Assembly: GCA_019359395.1 (NCBI GenBank) | Contig: JAHHHK010000052.1 | Span: forward strand, 1-33,285 | Source of the DNA: Komarekiella atlantica HA4396-MV6 | Lineage (GTDB): Bacteria > Cyanobacteriota > Cyanobacteriia > Cyanobacteriales > Nostocaceae | Length of the DNA stretch: 33,285 nucleotides | Reading direction: 5' to 3' | Part shown: piece after piece, positions 7,535 to 15,657 of the stretch | Layout of the letters: each line of letters begins with the position of its first letter | Numbering within the stretch: the first letter of the stretch is position 1 | Translations under genes and position numbers: made by a program | Notes under the pieces: model-generated | The model's database searches: none | Told to the model about the DNA's origin: nothing | The model's input: only the letters and a program-made list of their open reading frames with translations

Positions 7535-9151
7535 TCACAACAAACCTCGTTTACCATTGGGGCGCACAGTCATCCAATTCGTTTTTGCTAGTGCCATCTG
7601 CTCATCAGAAATTTTAGCACCAGTCAGATTAGCGCCACACAAATTAGCTCCCCGGAGATTGGCATTGCTCAAATGAGCATGGCTAAGATCTGCACCTCGC
7701 AGATCTGCCCCTTCCAAATCAGCATGGTTGAAGTAAGCTTTGGTCAAATTAGCGTCTTTGAGATTGGAGCGAGTGAGGCTGGCTCTGCCAAAATCACTAT
7801 TGTAGAGATTAGCTCCCTGGAGATTAGTTTTTTGCAATTGAGAAGAGTGAAAATTTGTTCCCGATAAGTCAACACCTTGCAGGTTCAGCAAACTTAAATT
7901 ATGTAGAGCAAAATCCCGTCTCCCCTTCAAATAAGCTGTTAGCAAACTTTGAGTATCTAACTTACGCTCAACTCTAGAATTGAGAATTTGTGAACCATGA
8001 CTGTTACTACTAGCCAAAGTAGTGGATTTAGCCATCACAGGCCCCTGATGCATTCCCCCTGCTTGTGATCCAGCGGCTTCTGCTACTCTAGCTCGTCTAG
8101 CACGAATTGCTGCCGCTACCTGCGCCATACCTGTGTTGGCAGCAGCAGAAGGGTTACTGCACAAAACAGCAGAATTATCCCGGTGATTATGTGTTCGCTC
8201 TTTAACACCAGCATCGGATTTACTGAGCAAACCCTGTGCTAGGCTCTCCAGGTATGGTTCTATTTCTAATGCTCTAAGAACTTCTTCCGCTGACTGGTAG
8301 CGAGTACGTACTGACACCTCTAACATTTTCCTCAGTACATTTATCAAATGGTCGCTCACTTGCACAAGCTGCTCCCACATCATTTCACCCGTTGTAGGAT
8401 TGTATTCCAAATCTTTAGGGGTTTTGCCAGTTAGTAGATAAATGCATGTTACTCCCAGCGCATAGATATCACTGGCATAAACCGGACGCATAGCCATTTG
8501 CTCTGGAGGAGCAAAACCAGGAGTGCCGATCGCATAGGCAGTTAATGCTGTGTGACCTGATGGGCTTGGTACAACTTGACTAACTTGATTTTTTACAGCT
8601 CCAAAGTCAATGAGAACCATTCTGGCATCTTGAGTACGGCGAATCAAATTAGCTGGTTTAATATCACGGTGAATTACTTTGCGTTCATGGATGTATTGCA
8701 GCAATGGCAATGTTTCGCTCAAGAACTGCTTAACTCCAGTTTCGCTTAGGATACCGTTGTGTTTAACTTCCTCCTGGAGGGTGTCACCGCTGATATATTC
8801 TTGAACTAAATAGAATTGTTCCTGTTCTTCAAAATAATCTAGCAGCCTTGGTATTTGGGGATGATTGCCAATCTTGCCTAGAGTTTTAGCTTCTCTTTCA
8901 AAGAGTTCTCGCGCCATCTGCAAAACATGTGGCGTGGTTCCAGAGGGACGTAGCTGCTTAATTACACAACTTGGCTCTCCTGGTAAGGCTTGATCATTGG
9001 CTAAGAAGGTTGCTCCAAAGCCACCCTGACCCAATGGTTTGAATACCCGATAGCGATCGCGCAACAGTAGCCGCGAGCCACAAGACTGACACATCTGGCT
9101 ATATGCCAAATTTTCTGGATTGAGACAGGTAGGATTTAAGCAGTAGCTCAT
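7535..9151 (-). CDS. Ser/Thr protein kinase with N-terminal Cys motif and C-terminal pentapeptide repeats (SpkB-like)
   Basis: 538 residues. A Cys cluster opens the protein (C4, C9, C21, C24: a probable small zinc ribbon or redox motif). The kinase domain covers about 33-300 with all catalytic elements: glycine loop GQGGFG (41-46), Lys65, HRDIKPAN (161-168), DFG (182-184) and APPEQ (about 214-218). A low-complexity linker (about 310-400) leads to a run of pentapeptide repeats, A(D/N)Lxx, at about 412-512, which folds as a right-handed beta helix. This order matches the Synechocystis kinase SpkB as I know it. The C-terminal tail ends in MTVRPNGKRGLL. The FHA gene downstream is a plausible partner. 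Confidence 0.93.
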   Translation of the reverse strand: MSYCLNPTCLNPENLAYSQMCQSCGSRLLLRDRYRVFKPLGQGGFGATFLANDQALPGEPSCVIKQLRPSGTTPHVLQMARELFEREAKTLGKIGNHPQIPRLLDYFEEQEQFYLVQEYISGDTLQEEVKHNGILSETGVKQFLSETLPLLQYIHERKVIHRDIKPANLIRRTQDARMVLIDFGAVKNQVSQVVPSPSGHTALTAYAIGTPGFAPPEQMAMRPVYASDIYALGVTCIYLLTGKTPKDLEYNPTTGEMMWEQLVQVSDHLINVLRKMLEVSVRTRYQSAEEVLRALEIEPYLESLAQGLLSKSDAGVKERTHNHRDNSAVLCSNPSAAANTGMAQVAAAIRARRARVAEAAGSQAGGMHQGPVMAKSTTLASSNSHGSQILNSRVERKLDTQSLLTAYLKGRRDFALHNLSLLNLQGVDLSGTNFHSSQLQKTNLQGANLYNSDFGRASLTRSNLKDANLTKAYFNHADLEGADLRGADLSHAHLSNANLRGANLCGANLTGAKISDEQMALAKTNWMTVRPNGKRGLL

Positions 9152-9507
9152 GCACTGTCAACTCGCTGCACGAATAATAACGGGGAGCATTACACTCTGA
9201 TTTCATTATTGAGAGCAGAATCAACTTTTACCAGGTAATTTTTGCTGGAAAGACTTTGAAGAGTTGCTAAAGTTATACTGAGTTTACTTAAAGCTTTAAC
9301 AAACTGAAGAGAATTTACTGTACTGACTCTTGAAACTCTTTTATCAATGATTATTTAGTCTGAATACGTAGCGAATATTGCAAACTTGTTATTTCTCAAA
9401 AACAAATAGTATTACGTATATTTAATTAGTAAAATTTAAATAAAAACACCCATCCCTCTGATCCGCTCTCTACATCTCCAATACCAGTTTAAGTTATATT
9501 AATAAAT
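9152..9507. other. Divergent intergenic region between kinase and metallothionein genes
   Basis: AT-rich, with no recognisable ORF. It should hold the kinase promoter near 9152-9250 and leads into the metallothionein operator. Confidence 0.4.
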
Positions 9508-9527
9508 ATATGAATAGTTGTTCATAT
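9508..9527 (+). promoter_or_regulatory. ArsR/SmtB-type operator of the metallothionein gene
   Basis: ATATGAA (9508-9514), a six-base spacer and TTCATAT (9521-9527) form a perfect inverted repeat about 50 bases before the metallothionein start. This is the usual form of operators for metal-sensing ArsR/SmtB repressors, which leave DNA when Zn, Cd or similar metals bind. No smtB-like gene is in the window, so the repressor must be encoded elsewhere. Confidence 0.75.
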
Positions 9528-9577
9528 GTTTTAGAGTAATCTTCTCACAGTAATCTCAAGAGGAAATTGAGAAAAAT

Positions 9578-9739
9578 ATGACAACCGTAAACCAAATGAA
9601 ATGCGCTTGTCCGACCTGCTTGTGTATCGTTTCGCTTGAAGATGCCATCAACAAGGACAGCAAATACTATTGCTCTGAAGCATGTGCTGAAGGTCATCGA
9701 ACTATCCAAGGCTGTGGTCACGAGGGCTGTGGCTGTTAA
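9578..9739 (+). CDS. smtA: Cyanobacterial metallothionein (SmtA/BmtA type)
   Basis: 53 residues, short enough to be missed by length cut-offs. Translation starts MTTVNQMKCACPTCLCIVS and ends GCGHEGCGC. It has nine Cys (9, 11, 14, 16, 32, 36, 46, 51, 53) and two His (40, 48), with the C-x-C-x-x-C-x-C and CSEACAEGH blocks typical of SmtA, whose Zn4Cys9His2 cluster buffers zinc and cadmium. An AGAGGAA ribosome site lies upstream of the ATG. The gene stands alone, with an ArsR/SmtB-type operator upstream and a strong hairpin terminator downstream, so it should be induced by excess metal. Confidence 0.95.
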   Translation: MTTVNQMKCACPTCLCIVSLEDAINKDSKYYCSEACAEGHRTIQGCGHEGCGC

Positions 9740-9790
9740 GTAGTGCTGAGTGACTATTCTGAGCAGAAGCGTCTACTGACGTTGAGTTGA

Positions 9791-9846
9791 AGTGCTGAGC
9801 CTGAAAAAAGTAGTTTTTACTCAGAACTCAGCACTCAGTACTTTTT
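9791..9846. terminator. Strong bidirectional terminator between smtA and hemL
   Basis: AGTGCTGAG (9791-9799) pairs perfectly with CTCAGCACT (9827-9835). Inner pairs CTGA/TCAG and AAAAA/TTTTT lengthen the stem. TTTTTT at about 9841-9846 follows on the plus strand. It sits between two convergent genes and can serve both. Confidence 0.8.
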
Positions 9847-9849
9847 TGG

Positions 9850-11148
9850 TTACAAGCTAGACATTACATCCTTTGCCACTGCTAAAGTCTGCTCAATATC
9901 TTCTTCAGTGTGAGCCAAAGACGTAAATCCAGCCTCAAACTGAGAAGGTGCTAAGTAAACACCGCCCTCTAACATACCGCGATGGAAGCGTCCGAATTTA
10001 GCGGTATCAGACTTTTTCGCATCTTCATAATTATGAACTGGCCCAGAGGTAAAGAATAACCCGAACATGGCGCTAATTTGACCGCCGCAAGCGGCATGGC
10101 CTGTTTCTTGGGCAATTTTCAGTAAACCGTCAGCTAATTTCTGCGTAATCCGGTCAAGATATTCATAAGTACCAGGCTTTTGCAGCAATTCCAAAGTCTT
10201 AATACCAGCAGTCATCGCTAGGGGATTACCTGAAAGAGTGCCAGCTTGATACATAGGGCCTGCGGGAGCAACCATTGACATGATATCCCGGCGACCGCCA
10301 TACGCTCCGACTGGCAAACCACCACCGATAACCTTACCCAGTGTCGTTAAATCGGGAGTTACACTAAATTTCTCTTGAGCGCCACCGTAAGCAATGCGGA
10401 AGCCTGTCATTACCTCGTCAAACACCAATAAGGCTCCATGCTCGTGGGTAAGCTCTCGTAAGCCTTCTAAAAAGCCAGCATCAGGAGAAATAAAGCCAGC
10501 ATTACCGACGACTGGCTCAAGAATGACACCAGCAATTTCGTCGCGATTTTCTTCAAACAAGGCTTTTACAGCTTCCAGATCATTAAAAGGAGCAGTCAGA
10601 GTGTTGCTAGTTGCCGATTTAGGTACTCCTGGGGAGTCGGGTAAGCCTAGTGTAGCAACACCAGAACCCGCCTTCACCAAAAACGTATCGGCGTGGCCAT
10701 GGTAGCAGCCTTCAAATTTGATAATTTTGTCGCGTTTAGTGAAAGCCCGCATCAGCCGCAAAACTCCCATACAGGCTTCAGTTCCAGAGTTAACAAATCT
10801 TACCATTTCAATGCTGGGAACGGCATCGATGACCATTTCTGCCAAAACGTTTTCCAGTACTGAGGGCGCACCGAAGCTGGTACCTTTTTCCAAGGCTTCA
10901 TGCAGTGCCGCAATCACTTCTGGATGAGCATGACCACAAATTGCCGGCCCCCAAGTGCCCACATAGTCAATATATTGGTTGCCATCTACATCCCAAATAT
11001 ACGCGCCTTTAACGTGATCAAAAACGATGGGTTGTCCGCCTACAGATTTAAAAGCACGCACTGGAGAATTAACTCCTCCTGGCATGAGATTTTGGGCAGC
11101 AGCGAAGATTTCTTGTGATTTGGTTGTTTTTATCGTGGTATTTACCAA
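9850..11148 (-). CDS. hemL: Glutamate-1-semialdehyde 2,1-aminomutase
   Basis: 432 residues, full length for the family. It converts glutamate-1-semialdehyde to 5-aminolevulinate, the committed precursor of haem, chlorophyll and bilins, with pyridoxal phosphate. Visible are [14 protein letters not shown], the [17 protein letters not shown] phosphate-binding stretch, [10 protein letters not shown], the [10 protein letters not shown] Asp that binds the pyridine nitrogen, and the PLP lysine in [10 protein letters not shown] (K272). The start is TTG (11146-11148): it is placed right by the homology ([15 protein letters not shown]) and has a strong AGGAGAG ribosome site, so the rare codon may cap expression. 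It ends against the terminator shared with smtA. Confidence 0.97.
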   Translation of the reverse strand: MVNTTIKTTKSQEIFAAAQNLMPGGVNSPVRAFKSVGGQPIVFDHVKGAYIWDVDGNQYIDYVGTWGPAICGHAHPEVIAALHEALEKGTSFGAPSVLENVLAEMVIDAVPSIEMVRFVNSGTEACMGVLRLMRAFTKRDKIIKFEGCYHGHADTFLVKAGSGVATLGLPDSPGVPKSATSNTLTAPFNDLEAVKALFEENRDEIAGVILEPVVGNAGFISPDAGFLEGLRELTHEHGALLVFDEVMTGFRIAYGGAQEKFSVTPDLTTLGKVIGGGLPVGAYGGRRDIMSMVAPAGPMYQAGTLSGNPLAMTAGIKTLELLQKPGTYEYLDRITQKLADGLLKIAQETGHAACGGQISAMFGLFFTSGPVHNYEDAKKSDTAKFGRFHRGMLEGGVYLAPSQFEAGFTSLAHTEEDIEQTLAVAKDVMSSL

Positions 11149-11257
11149 GGTTCTCTCCTAACAGTGGGCAAGAAAAAAAAGCTCTATCTTAGGATAGGGT
11201 TAAAAACTGCTTAGAATTTCTATCGTATAAAATTAGCTGAACTATAAAAATAACAAT

Positions 11258-11446
11258 ATGTTATATAAATCCAATGAAGACTTGCCTTTAGAGATTCGGA
11301 CTCGATTATCTGAGGCATACCAGGATCTTTACCGGGCAGCCTTTAACTCGGCGATCCACTGGTATGGTGAAGCACCAAAAGCTCACCAAGTTGCATTAAG
11401 TGCGATAAAAATGCAATCTGCTATGGAAAAAAATGTTCTTGTTTAA
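11258..11446 (+). CDS. ChaB-like small protein
   Basis: 62 residues. MLYKSNEDLPLEIRTRLSEA followed by YRAAFNSAIHWYG and HQVALSAIKMQSAM matches the ChaB family pattern (YKSNEDLP...RxxLPxxAQxxYRxAFNxAWxxY...A.xxAW.AVK). Family members are small helical proteins; E. coli ChaB is linked to the cation antiporter ChaA, but the biochemical role is not settled. It is transcribed away from hemL and lies 101 bases upstream of hisIE in the same direction. No ion antiporter gene is nearby. Confidence 0.8.
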   Translation: MLYKSNEDLPLEIRTRLSEAYQDLYRAAFNSAIHWYGEAPKAHQVALSAIKMQSAMEKNVLV

Positions 11447-11476
11447 AACTAGCTAATAAAATTCAATTCACAAAAG

Positions 11477-11550
11477 CATATCAGCTGTTGTATTTAGAAT
11501 GGTATCGTGAATCCATGAATCATTCTCATTAGAGTAAGCTAGCTGATATG
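11477..11550 (+). promoter_or_regulatory. Inverted repeat spanning the hisIE leader and start codon
   Basis: CATATCAGCT (11477-11486) and AGCTGATATG (11541-11550) are perfect 10-bp inverted complements, 54 bases apart. The right arm contains the hisIE ATG at 11548. In mRNA the arms could pair and hide the start codon. Confidence 0.35.
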
Positions 11551-12198
11551 TATTCTAACAATCTGTATTCGCTGCGTTCTGCTATCCCTGTTGAGAAAAT
11601 TCGCTACGATGAACAGGGTCTAGTGCCTGCGATTGTCCAAGATTATCTTGATGGCACTGTGCTGATGATGGCATGGATGAATCAGGAGTCGTTACACAAG
11701 ACTTTGGAAACTGGAGAAACTTGGTTTTGGAGTCGTTCCCGTAAGGAATTATGGCACAAGGGAGCGACTTCTGGACATATTCAAAAAGTGCAGAGTATCC
11801 GTTATGACTGTGATAGTGATGCGCTGCTCATTGGGGTGGAACAGATTGGAGATATTGCTTGTCATACTGGTGAACGCAGTTGTTTTCATCAAGTAAACGG
11901 GAAAATTGCTTTACCGCCAAGCGATACATTATCGCAATTGTTTCAGACAATCTGCGATCGCCGTGACAATCCTACTGAAAGTTCTTACACATGCAAGTTA
12001 TTGGCTGGCGGTGATAACAAGATTTTGAAAAAGATCGGTGAGGAAACTGCTGAGGTCGTGATGGCTTTTAAGGATGATGAGGCTGATGCGATCGCAGGTG
12101 AAGTAGCTGACTTACTATATCATACTTTAGTTGCTTTAGCTTACCATCAAGTGGATTTGAAATCTGTTTATCGCAAGTTACAAGAGCGTCGGAATTAG
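11548..12198 (+). CDS. hisIE: Bifunctional phosphoribosyl-AMP cyclohydrolase / phosphoribosyl-ATP pyrophosphatase
   Basis: 216 residues: the second and third steps of histidine biosynthesis in one chain. The N-terminal HisI half (about 15-115) shows [40 protein letters not shown] and the metal site [20 protein letters not shown] with the later RSCFHQ. The C-terminal HisE half (about 125-212) shows TYTCKLL-like [34 protein letters not shown] and [20 protein letters not shown] with its acidic Mg-binding residues. No other his genes are adjacent, as is usual in cyanobacteria. Confidence 0.97.
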   Translation: MYSNNLYSLRSAIPVEKIRYDEQGLVPAIVQDYLDGTVLMMAWMNQESLHKTLETGETWFWSRSRKELWHKGATSGHIQKVQSIRYDCDSDALLIGVEQIGDIACHTGERSCFHQVNGKIALPPSDTLSQLFQTICDRRDNPTESSYTCKLLAGGDNKILKKIGEETAEVVMAFKDDEADAIAGEVADLLYHTLVALAYHQVDLKSVYRKLQERRN

Positions 12199-12813
12199 GC
12201 CCTATGCTGGCTCAAGCCCTGTAAATTCTCAGCTCATTGAGTTTGCACTATATGTTCGACGCGTATACTGACATCTTGATTTCAGATGCGATCGCCCTTG
12301 GAGCATTTCACTTTCAAGTTGCTCCCAATAAAAAGCACGTAAGAATAATTGTAAGCGTTTTTGTAATTCTTATCATTGACTGCTATTTTCCTCACTAATT
12401 CCACAAGGTTTCCACAGGTATTTTTACAGTTTTCCACAGGTGTATTACGAGCCAATAGGCTCTTACCGTTTTACTGGGGATTATTGATTACAAATGGCAA
12501 TGAACTGCGTAGACTGAGTTCTTGTTAAGTAAAGTAACTAAAAAAGGGTTCTAAACCTGATTGTTTCGTTAGCATTTATTTTTTATACAATCGTTTTTAA
12601 CATTTCGCAGCATTGACAAACCCACCCCCTCTTGGCGCACAATGATGCGGCTTGCTTTTGTAGTGCGCTCAACCACTGACATCAAAAATGTCAAATATAT
12701 TACCTAAGATGTTGGTGCAGATTGTCGGATTGGCGAAAGATCGTGTGAGGTAGCTCTAGCCCGCTTTAGCGCAAGCAAGTCCCTCTTAATTAGTCTCATA
12801 GAAGGAAAATCTT
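12199..12813. other. Intergenic region with DnaA-box-like cluster
   Basis: 615 bases without a gene. Apart from three DnaA-like boxes at 12397-12438 and a HIP1-type GCGATCGC at about 12288, it is AT-rich. A GC-rich repeat-like stretch (GCCCGCTTTAGCGCAAGC) lies at about 12760. Confidence 0.5.
12397..12438 (+). promoter_or_regulatory. Cluster of three DnaA-box-like sites
   Basis: AATTCCACA (12397-12405), GTTTCCACA (12408-12416) and TTTTCCACA (12430-12438) lie in the same orientation within 42 bases. The last is a perfect match to the cyanobacterial DnaA box TTTTCCACA. dnaA and dnaN are not in view, so this may be an accessory DnaA-binding locus and not the origin. Confidence 0.45.
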
Positions 12814-13011
12814 ATGAACACAACAGTTAGCATCTTTACAGAAATTCCCGAAACACTCCACGAATCCCTAAAAAACTACTTAGAAAAGCATCCCGATTGG
12901 GATCAAAACAGAGTATTAACAGCAGCCCTATCACTATTTTTGCTGCAAAATGGAGATAGCGATCGCCGTGCGGCCCGAGTCTATCTCGAAACTTTGTTCC
13001 ACCACTGCTAA
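12814..13011 (+). CDS. DUF2811-family small protein
   Basis: 65 residues. The pattern FTEIPETLHESLKNYLEKHP, DWDQNRVLTAALSLFLLQNG and RAARVYLETLF fits the cyanobacterial DUF2811 family of unknown function. It has no signal or membrane segment. The spacing of hydrophobic residues suggests a short helical protein with a ribbon-helix-helix-like look (strand, helix, helix), which is only inference. A good ribosome site, AAGGAAAA, stands before the ATG. It is monocistronic. Confidence 0.82.
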   Translation: MNTTVSIFTEIPETLHESLKNYLEKHPDWDQNRVLTAALSLFLLQNGDSDRRAARVYLETLFHHC

Positions 13012-13443
13012 ATATAATTACCCTGGCTTGAAAATAGGGATTGGGGACTCTATGGGGAAGCAAGCTAGCAAAAGCGTCTGTCTGCGACACGCTGCGTGAA
13101 CGTAGAGAAGCAGTAGTAATAGGGTAGCGGTAGCGAGGTAACGAGCATCACCTTAAAAATCTTCTCCCAACGCGAAGGAGCGTCTCGTAGACAAAGGAAG
13201 CTACTTCATTGCATAAAAGAACTCTGAGCGCCGGAAACTGATGCTCAGAGTTTTCTAGAACCTCTTTTAAAAGTTCATGCATATCTATTGCAAAATTTGA
13301 AAAATTCTCAATGTCATCTGAATGGAACGCATCTAACCTACACTGCGTTCCGCTCAGCATGGCACATTAAGTTACGGATTTATGAAATCCAGTACTTAAG
13401 TATTTTAGTCAAGTGTTAAGAGTTAAAACTCTAGACCATAAAC
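13012..13443. repeat. Intergenic region with GC-rich repeat-like blocks
   Basis: 432 bases. Blocks such as GCGACACGCTGCGTGAACG (about 13084-13102) and GGAGCGTCTCGTAGACAAAG (about 13177-13196) resemble short palindromic repeats scattered in Nostoc-type genomes. A minus-strand frame of 70 codons (13148-13360) crosses the second block; its upstream half could be a small helical protein, but both its start region and its end derive from repeat DNA, so I do not call it a gene. Confidence 0.4.
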
Positions 13444-14163
13444 TCAGGACTTAGCCTCCAACTGCTGGGGTTGAGTAGGACATTCAAATTTATAACCTAC
13501 GCCACGTACAGTTTGAATTAATGCTGGCTGACTAGCATCTACTTCAATCTTCTTGCGGATTTGACCGATATGTACATCTACAACCCGTTGGTCGCCTACA
13601 TATTCATAGTCCCACACTTCTTGGATTAGTTCTGCACGCCGCCAAACCCGACCTGGATGACTGGCTAGAAAATGCAATAAGTCAAATTCCAGGGCAGTTA
13701 AGAGTACTGGTTGGCTATTAAGTGTTACCTCCCGCCGCACTGGATCAATCATAAGTTTTTCAAATAATAGGCGTTTCTGTTCGGCGGTAGTCACAACCCG
13801 CTGACGCCTCAAAATAGCTGCTACTCTGACTTCTAGTTCTCCCAACCCAAAGGGCTTGGTGAGATAATCATCAGCACCTTTAGCAAAGCCGCGAATCTTG
13901 TCAGCTTCGTCTGCACGGCTAGTCAGCATAAGAACAAACACACCATTACGACTTTGCATCTCTTGGCAGAGGTTAAACCCAATTACATCTGGTAAATTCA
14001 CATCTAGAATTACCAAATCAGGGTTAAATTGCTCAAATAGAGCTAAAGCCATCTTTCCATCTTCAGCAGCCTCCACCTGATAGTTCTGCTTAATCAGAAA
14101 GCGTTGGATTAAATTACGAACCGCAGGGTCGTCATCAACTACAAGAATCTTGGCAGGAGCCAT
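13444..14163 (-). CDS. OmpR/PhoB-type response regulator
   Basis: About 239 residues from the ATG at 14163 (MAPAKILVVDDDP); upstream in-frame starts (ATG at 14169, TTG at 14181) exist but add only a few unconserved residues. The receiver domain has the acidic pocket (VVDDD), phospho-acceptor Asp in LVILDVNLPD, Thr in LMLTSRAD and Lys in DDYLTKPFG. The C-terminal winged helix has LTALEFDLLHFLASHPGRVW, RVVDVHIGQIRKKI and a closing QTVRGVGYKFE. It is a DNA-binding transcription factor controlled by a histidine kinase not encoded nearby. It could be the NrrA/Rre37-type regulator, but I cannot confirm this by eye. Confidence 0.93.
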   Translation of the reverse strand: MAPAKILVVDDDPAVRNLIQRFLIKQNYQVEAAEDGKMALALFEQFNPDLVILDVNLPDVIGFNLCQEMQSRNGVFVLMLTSRADEADKIRGFAKGADDYLTKPFGLGELEVRVAAILRRQRVVTTAEQKRLLFEKLMIDPVRREVTLNSQPVLLTALEFDLLHFLASHPGRVWRRAELIQEVWDYEYVGDQRVVDVHIGQIRKKIEVDASQPALIQTVRGVGYKFECPTQPQQLEAKS

Positions 14164-14265
14164 GACCATCACTTTGTACAAAAATTCATAGGATTAACAG
14201 GAGGATTGCGTGAATACGCAGTTTCCACTTCGGCACTAATTAAGAATTTACAAGGCTAAGGCATG

Positions 14266-14306
14266 AGAATCCTGATTATTCAAAATAATAGTGTAATCGG
14301 GATTCT
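14266..14306 (+). ncRNA. 13-bp hairpin, possible structured RNA
   Basis: AGAATCCTGATTA (14266-14278) pairs with TAATCGGGATTCT (14294-14306), 13 positions with one G-U pair, around a 15-base loop. A second possible pairing inside (ATTATT/AATAAT) competes with it. It lies upstream of the response regulator on the opposite strand. Whether it is transcribed is unknown. Confidence 0.3.
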
Positions 14307-14378
14307 GAACAATGAAAGCGCAAAACTTTTGATAGCCAGCGCTACACATAAGTGCAGACCTTGTAATTGTCAATTTTA

Positions 14379-14440
14379 TGTCCCGCAGACAGATGTTCTG
14401 ATCTTAGCCGCAGCGGTCTGCTACGCTGGGACAGTTTTTC
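14379..14440 (+). terminator. Bulged 12-bp hairpin followed by T-run
   Basis: TGTCCCGCAGAC (14379-14390) pairs with GTCTGC (14416-14421) and GGGACA (14428-14433), leaving the six bases TACGCT bulged. GTTTTTC follows. This looks like an intrinsic terminator on the plus strand, or a palindromic repeat acting as one; together with the hairpin at 14266 it could end a short transcript. Confidence 0.45.
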
Positions 14441-14849
14441 CGAGTTAGATACTAATTTAAAACCTTATGGTTTTAAATTGATATGCGTAATACAGATCGA
14501 TGCCACAAGCAATTGTAAGGCTAATTCAATAAGACTCACTCAGGGCACGGTAAGTTGCCAAATTTGAAACAGTAAAGTTAATTTTTTCATAAAGATTATG
14601 TAGGTATCCCAGTTCAAATTCTAGAGTAAAGCGCTAACTAGGTAACGACATGGGGAAATACACGGAGTTCTGGCAATATGTTAAAGTGACTGTAGTTAAA
14701 ATTCACAAGTCAATCAAACTGACCCGTGCTACTATCCTGGTAGGACACAAAAATCTGTCGAGACTTAGTTTCGATTAGAATATGACCTAAAGCTGTTTTA
14801 TTCTTTGACAAAAGACTGCCGCTGACTGAGGCTGAAGTAACAAACTCCC

Positions 14850-15470
14850 ATGAGCGATCAAAATCCCTACGAAAAACTTGGGGTATCAGAAGAGGCTAGC
14901 TTCGATGAAATTCAGGATGCTCGTAATCGCCTATTCGAGCAACACAGTGGCGATGCCAAGCGTCTAGAAATAATTGAAGCAGCTTACGATGCGATTTTAA
15001 TGGATCGCTTACGAATGCGCCAAGAAGGCAAAATTAAAGTACCTGAGCGTATCCGGTTCCCAGAATTGCGTGTGCAATCGCCTCCTAAAGAAAGTCCAAC
15101 TCCGCGTGAGCAGTCGCCCGCATGGCTGCAACGAATGTTGGATCAACCAACACCTGCGGATGTACTCTTACCAGGAGCTTGGTATCTTGGGTTGAGTGCG
15201 GTTAGTGTGTTTTATCCAGAGGCGGGCGACCAGGTTTTGCAGTTAGCATTGGTGGTTGGGGTAGGAGTAAGTATTTACTTTCTCAATCGCAAAGAAGGCA
15301 AATTTGGTAGAGCAGTTTTGTTCACGCTCATCTGTTTGATAGTTGGCCTAATCGCTGGAGGATTAGTAGCTAGCTGGCTAATATCTCAAACACCATTCAT
15401 TACGTCAAATCAATTCTCTACGGTATTAACATTTATATTGTTGTGGTTGGTTAGTAGCTTTCTACGTTAA
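14850..15470 (+). CDS. CPP1-like (J-like) membrane protein
   Basis: 206 residues. N-terminal J-like domain NPYEKLGVSEEASFDEIQDA, without the HPD tripeptide of true DnaJ proteins, runs to about residue 65. A charged linker follows and then four hydrophobic segments (about 100-205). This is the layout of the CPP1/cell-growth-defect-factor family of cyanobacteria and chloroplasts; plant CPP1 is reported to stabilise protochlorophyllide oxidoreductase as a chaperone. The cyanobacterial role is inferred only. The protein should sit in the thylakoid or plasma membrane with the J-like domain in the cytoplasm. Confidence 0.85.
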   Translation: MSDQNPYEKLGVSEEASFDEIQDARNRLFEQHSGDAKRLEIIEAAYDAILMDRLRMRQEGKIKVPERIRFPELRVQSPPKESPTPREQSPAWLQRMLDQPTPADVLLPGAWYLGLSAVSVFYPEAGDQVLQLALVVGVGVSIYFLNRKEGKFGRAVLFTLICLIVGLIAGGLVASWLISQTPFITSNQFSTVLTFILLWLVSSFLR

Positions 15471-15572
15471 ACCTAGCTGAAATTGGGGTCATACCCTATT
15501 TCTACCTCTTAGAAAGTCTACTAAAACAAAATTGGTGTGAGTTTTGAATTTTGGATATGTATTGCTGGTAAA

Positions 15573-15606
15573 GGGTAATGGGTTAGAGGCCAATTACCTA
15601 TTACCC
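15573..15606. terminator. Hairpin between convergent genes
   Basis: GGGTAAT (15573-15579) pairs with ATTACCC (15600-15606); partial inner pairing is possible. It lies between the ends of the CPP1-like and HAD genes and may serve both, though it lacks a clear T-run and resembles a common GGGTAAT intergenic repeat. Confidence 0.4.
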
Positions 15607-15657
15607 AGATGAAAAGAAAATAGACAAATTCCCATTTGAAGTGGTAGATGCATAGTA

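Larger units (their letters stand above)
14164..14849. other. Intergenic region with two strong hairpins
   Basis: 686 bases between divergent genes. It holds the hairpins at 14266-14306 and 14379-14433. Short plus-strand frames here (60-66 codons) overlap these structures and show no protein-like pattern. The rest should contain the promoters of the response regulator and the CPP1-like gene. Confidence 0.5.

Noticed and set aside
11500-11535. Possible Fur-like box (ATGAATCATTCTCATT) before hisIE
   Set aside because: Too few matches to the Fur consensus, and no iron link for a histidine gene.
13148-13360. Minus-strand 70-codon frame
   Set aside because: Starts and ends in repeat-like GC-rich blocks and has no ribosome site; the middle could be helical but the evidence is too thin.
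14263-14567. Two plus-strand frames of 61 and 66 codons
   Set aside because: They overlap the two hairpins and each other and have no family pattern or ribosome site.
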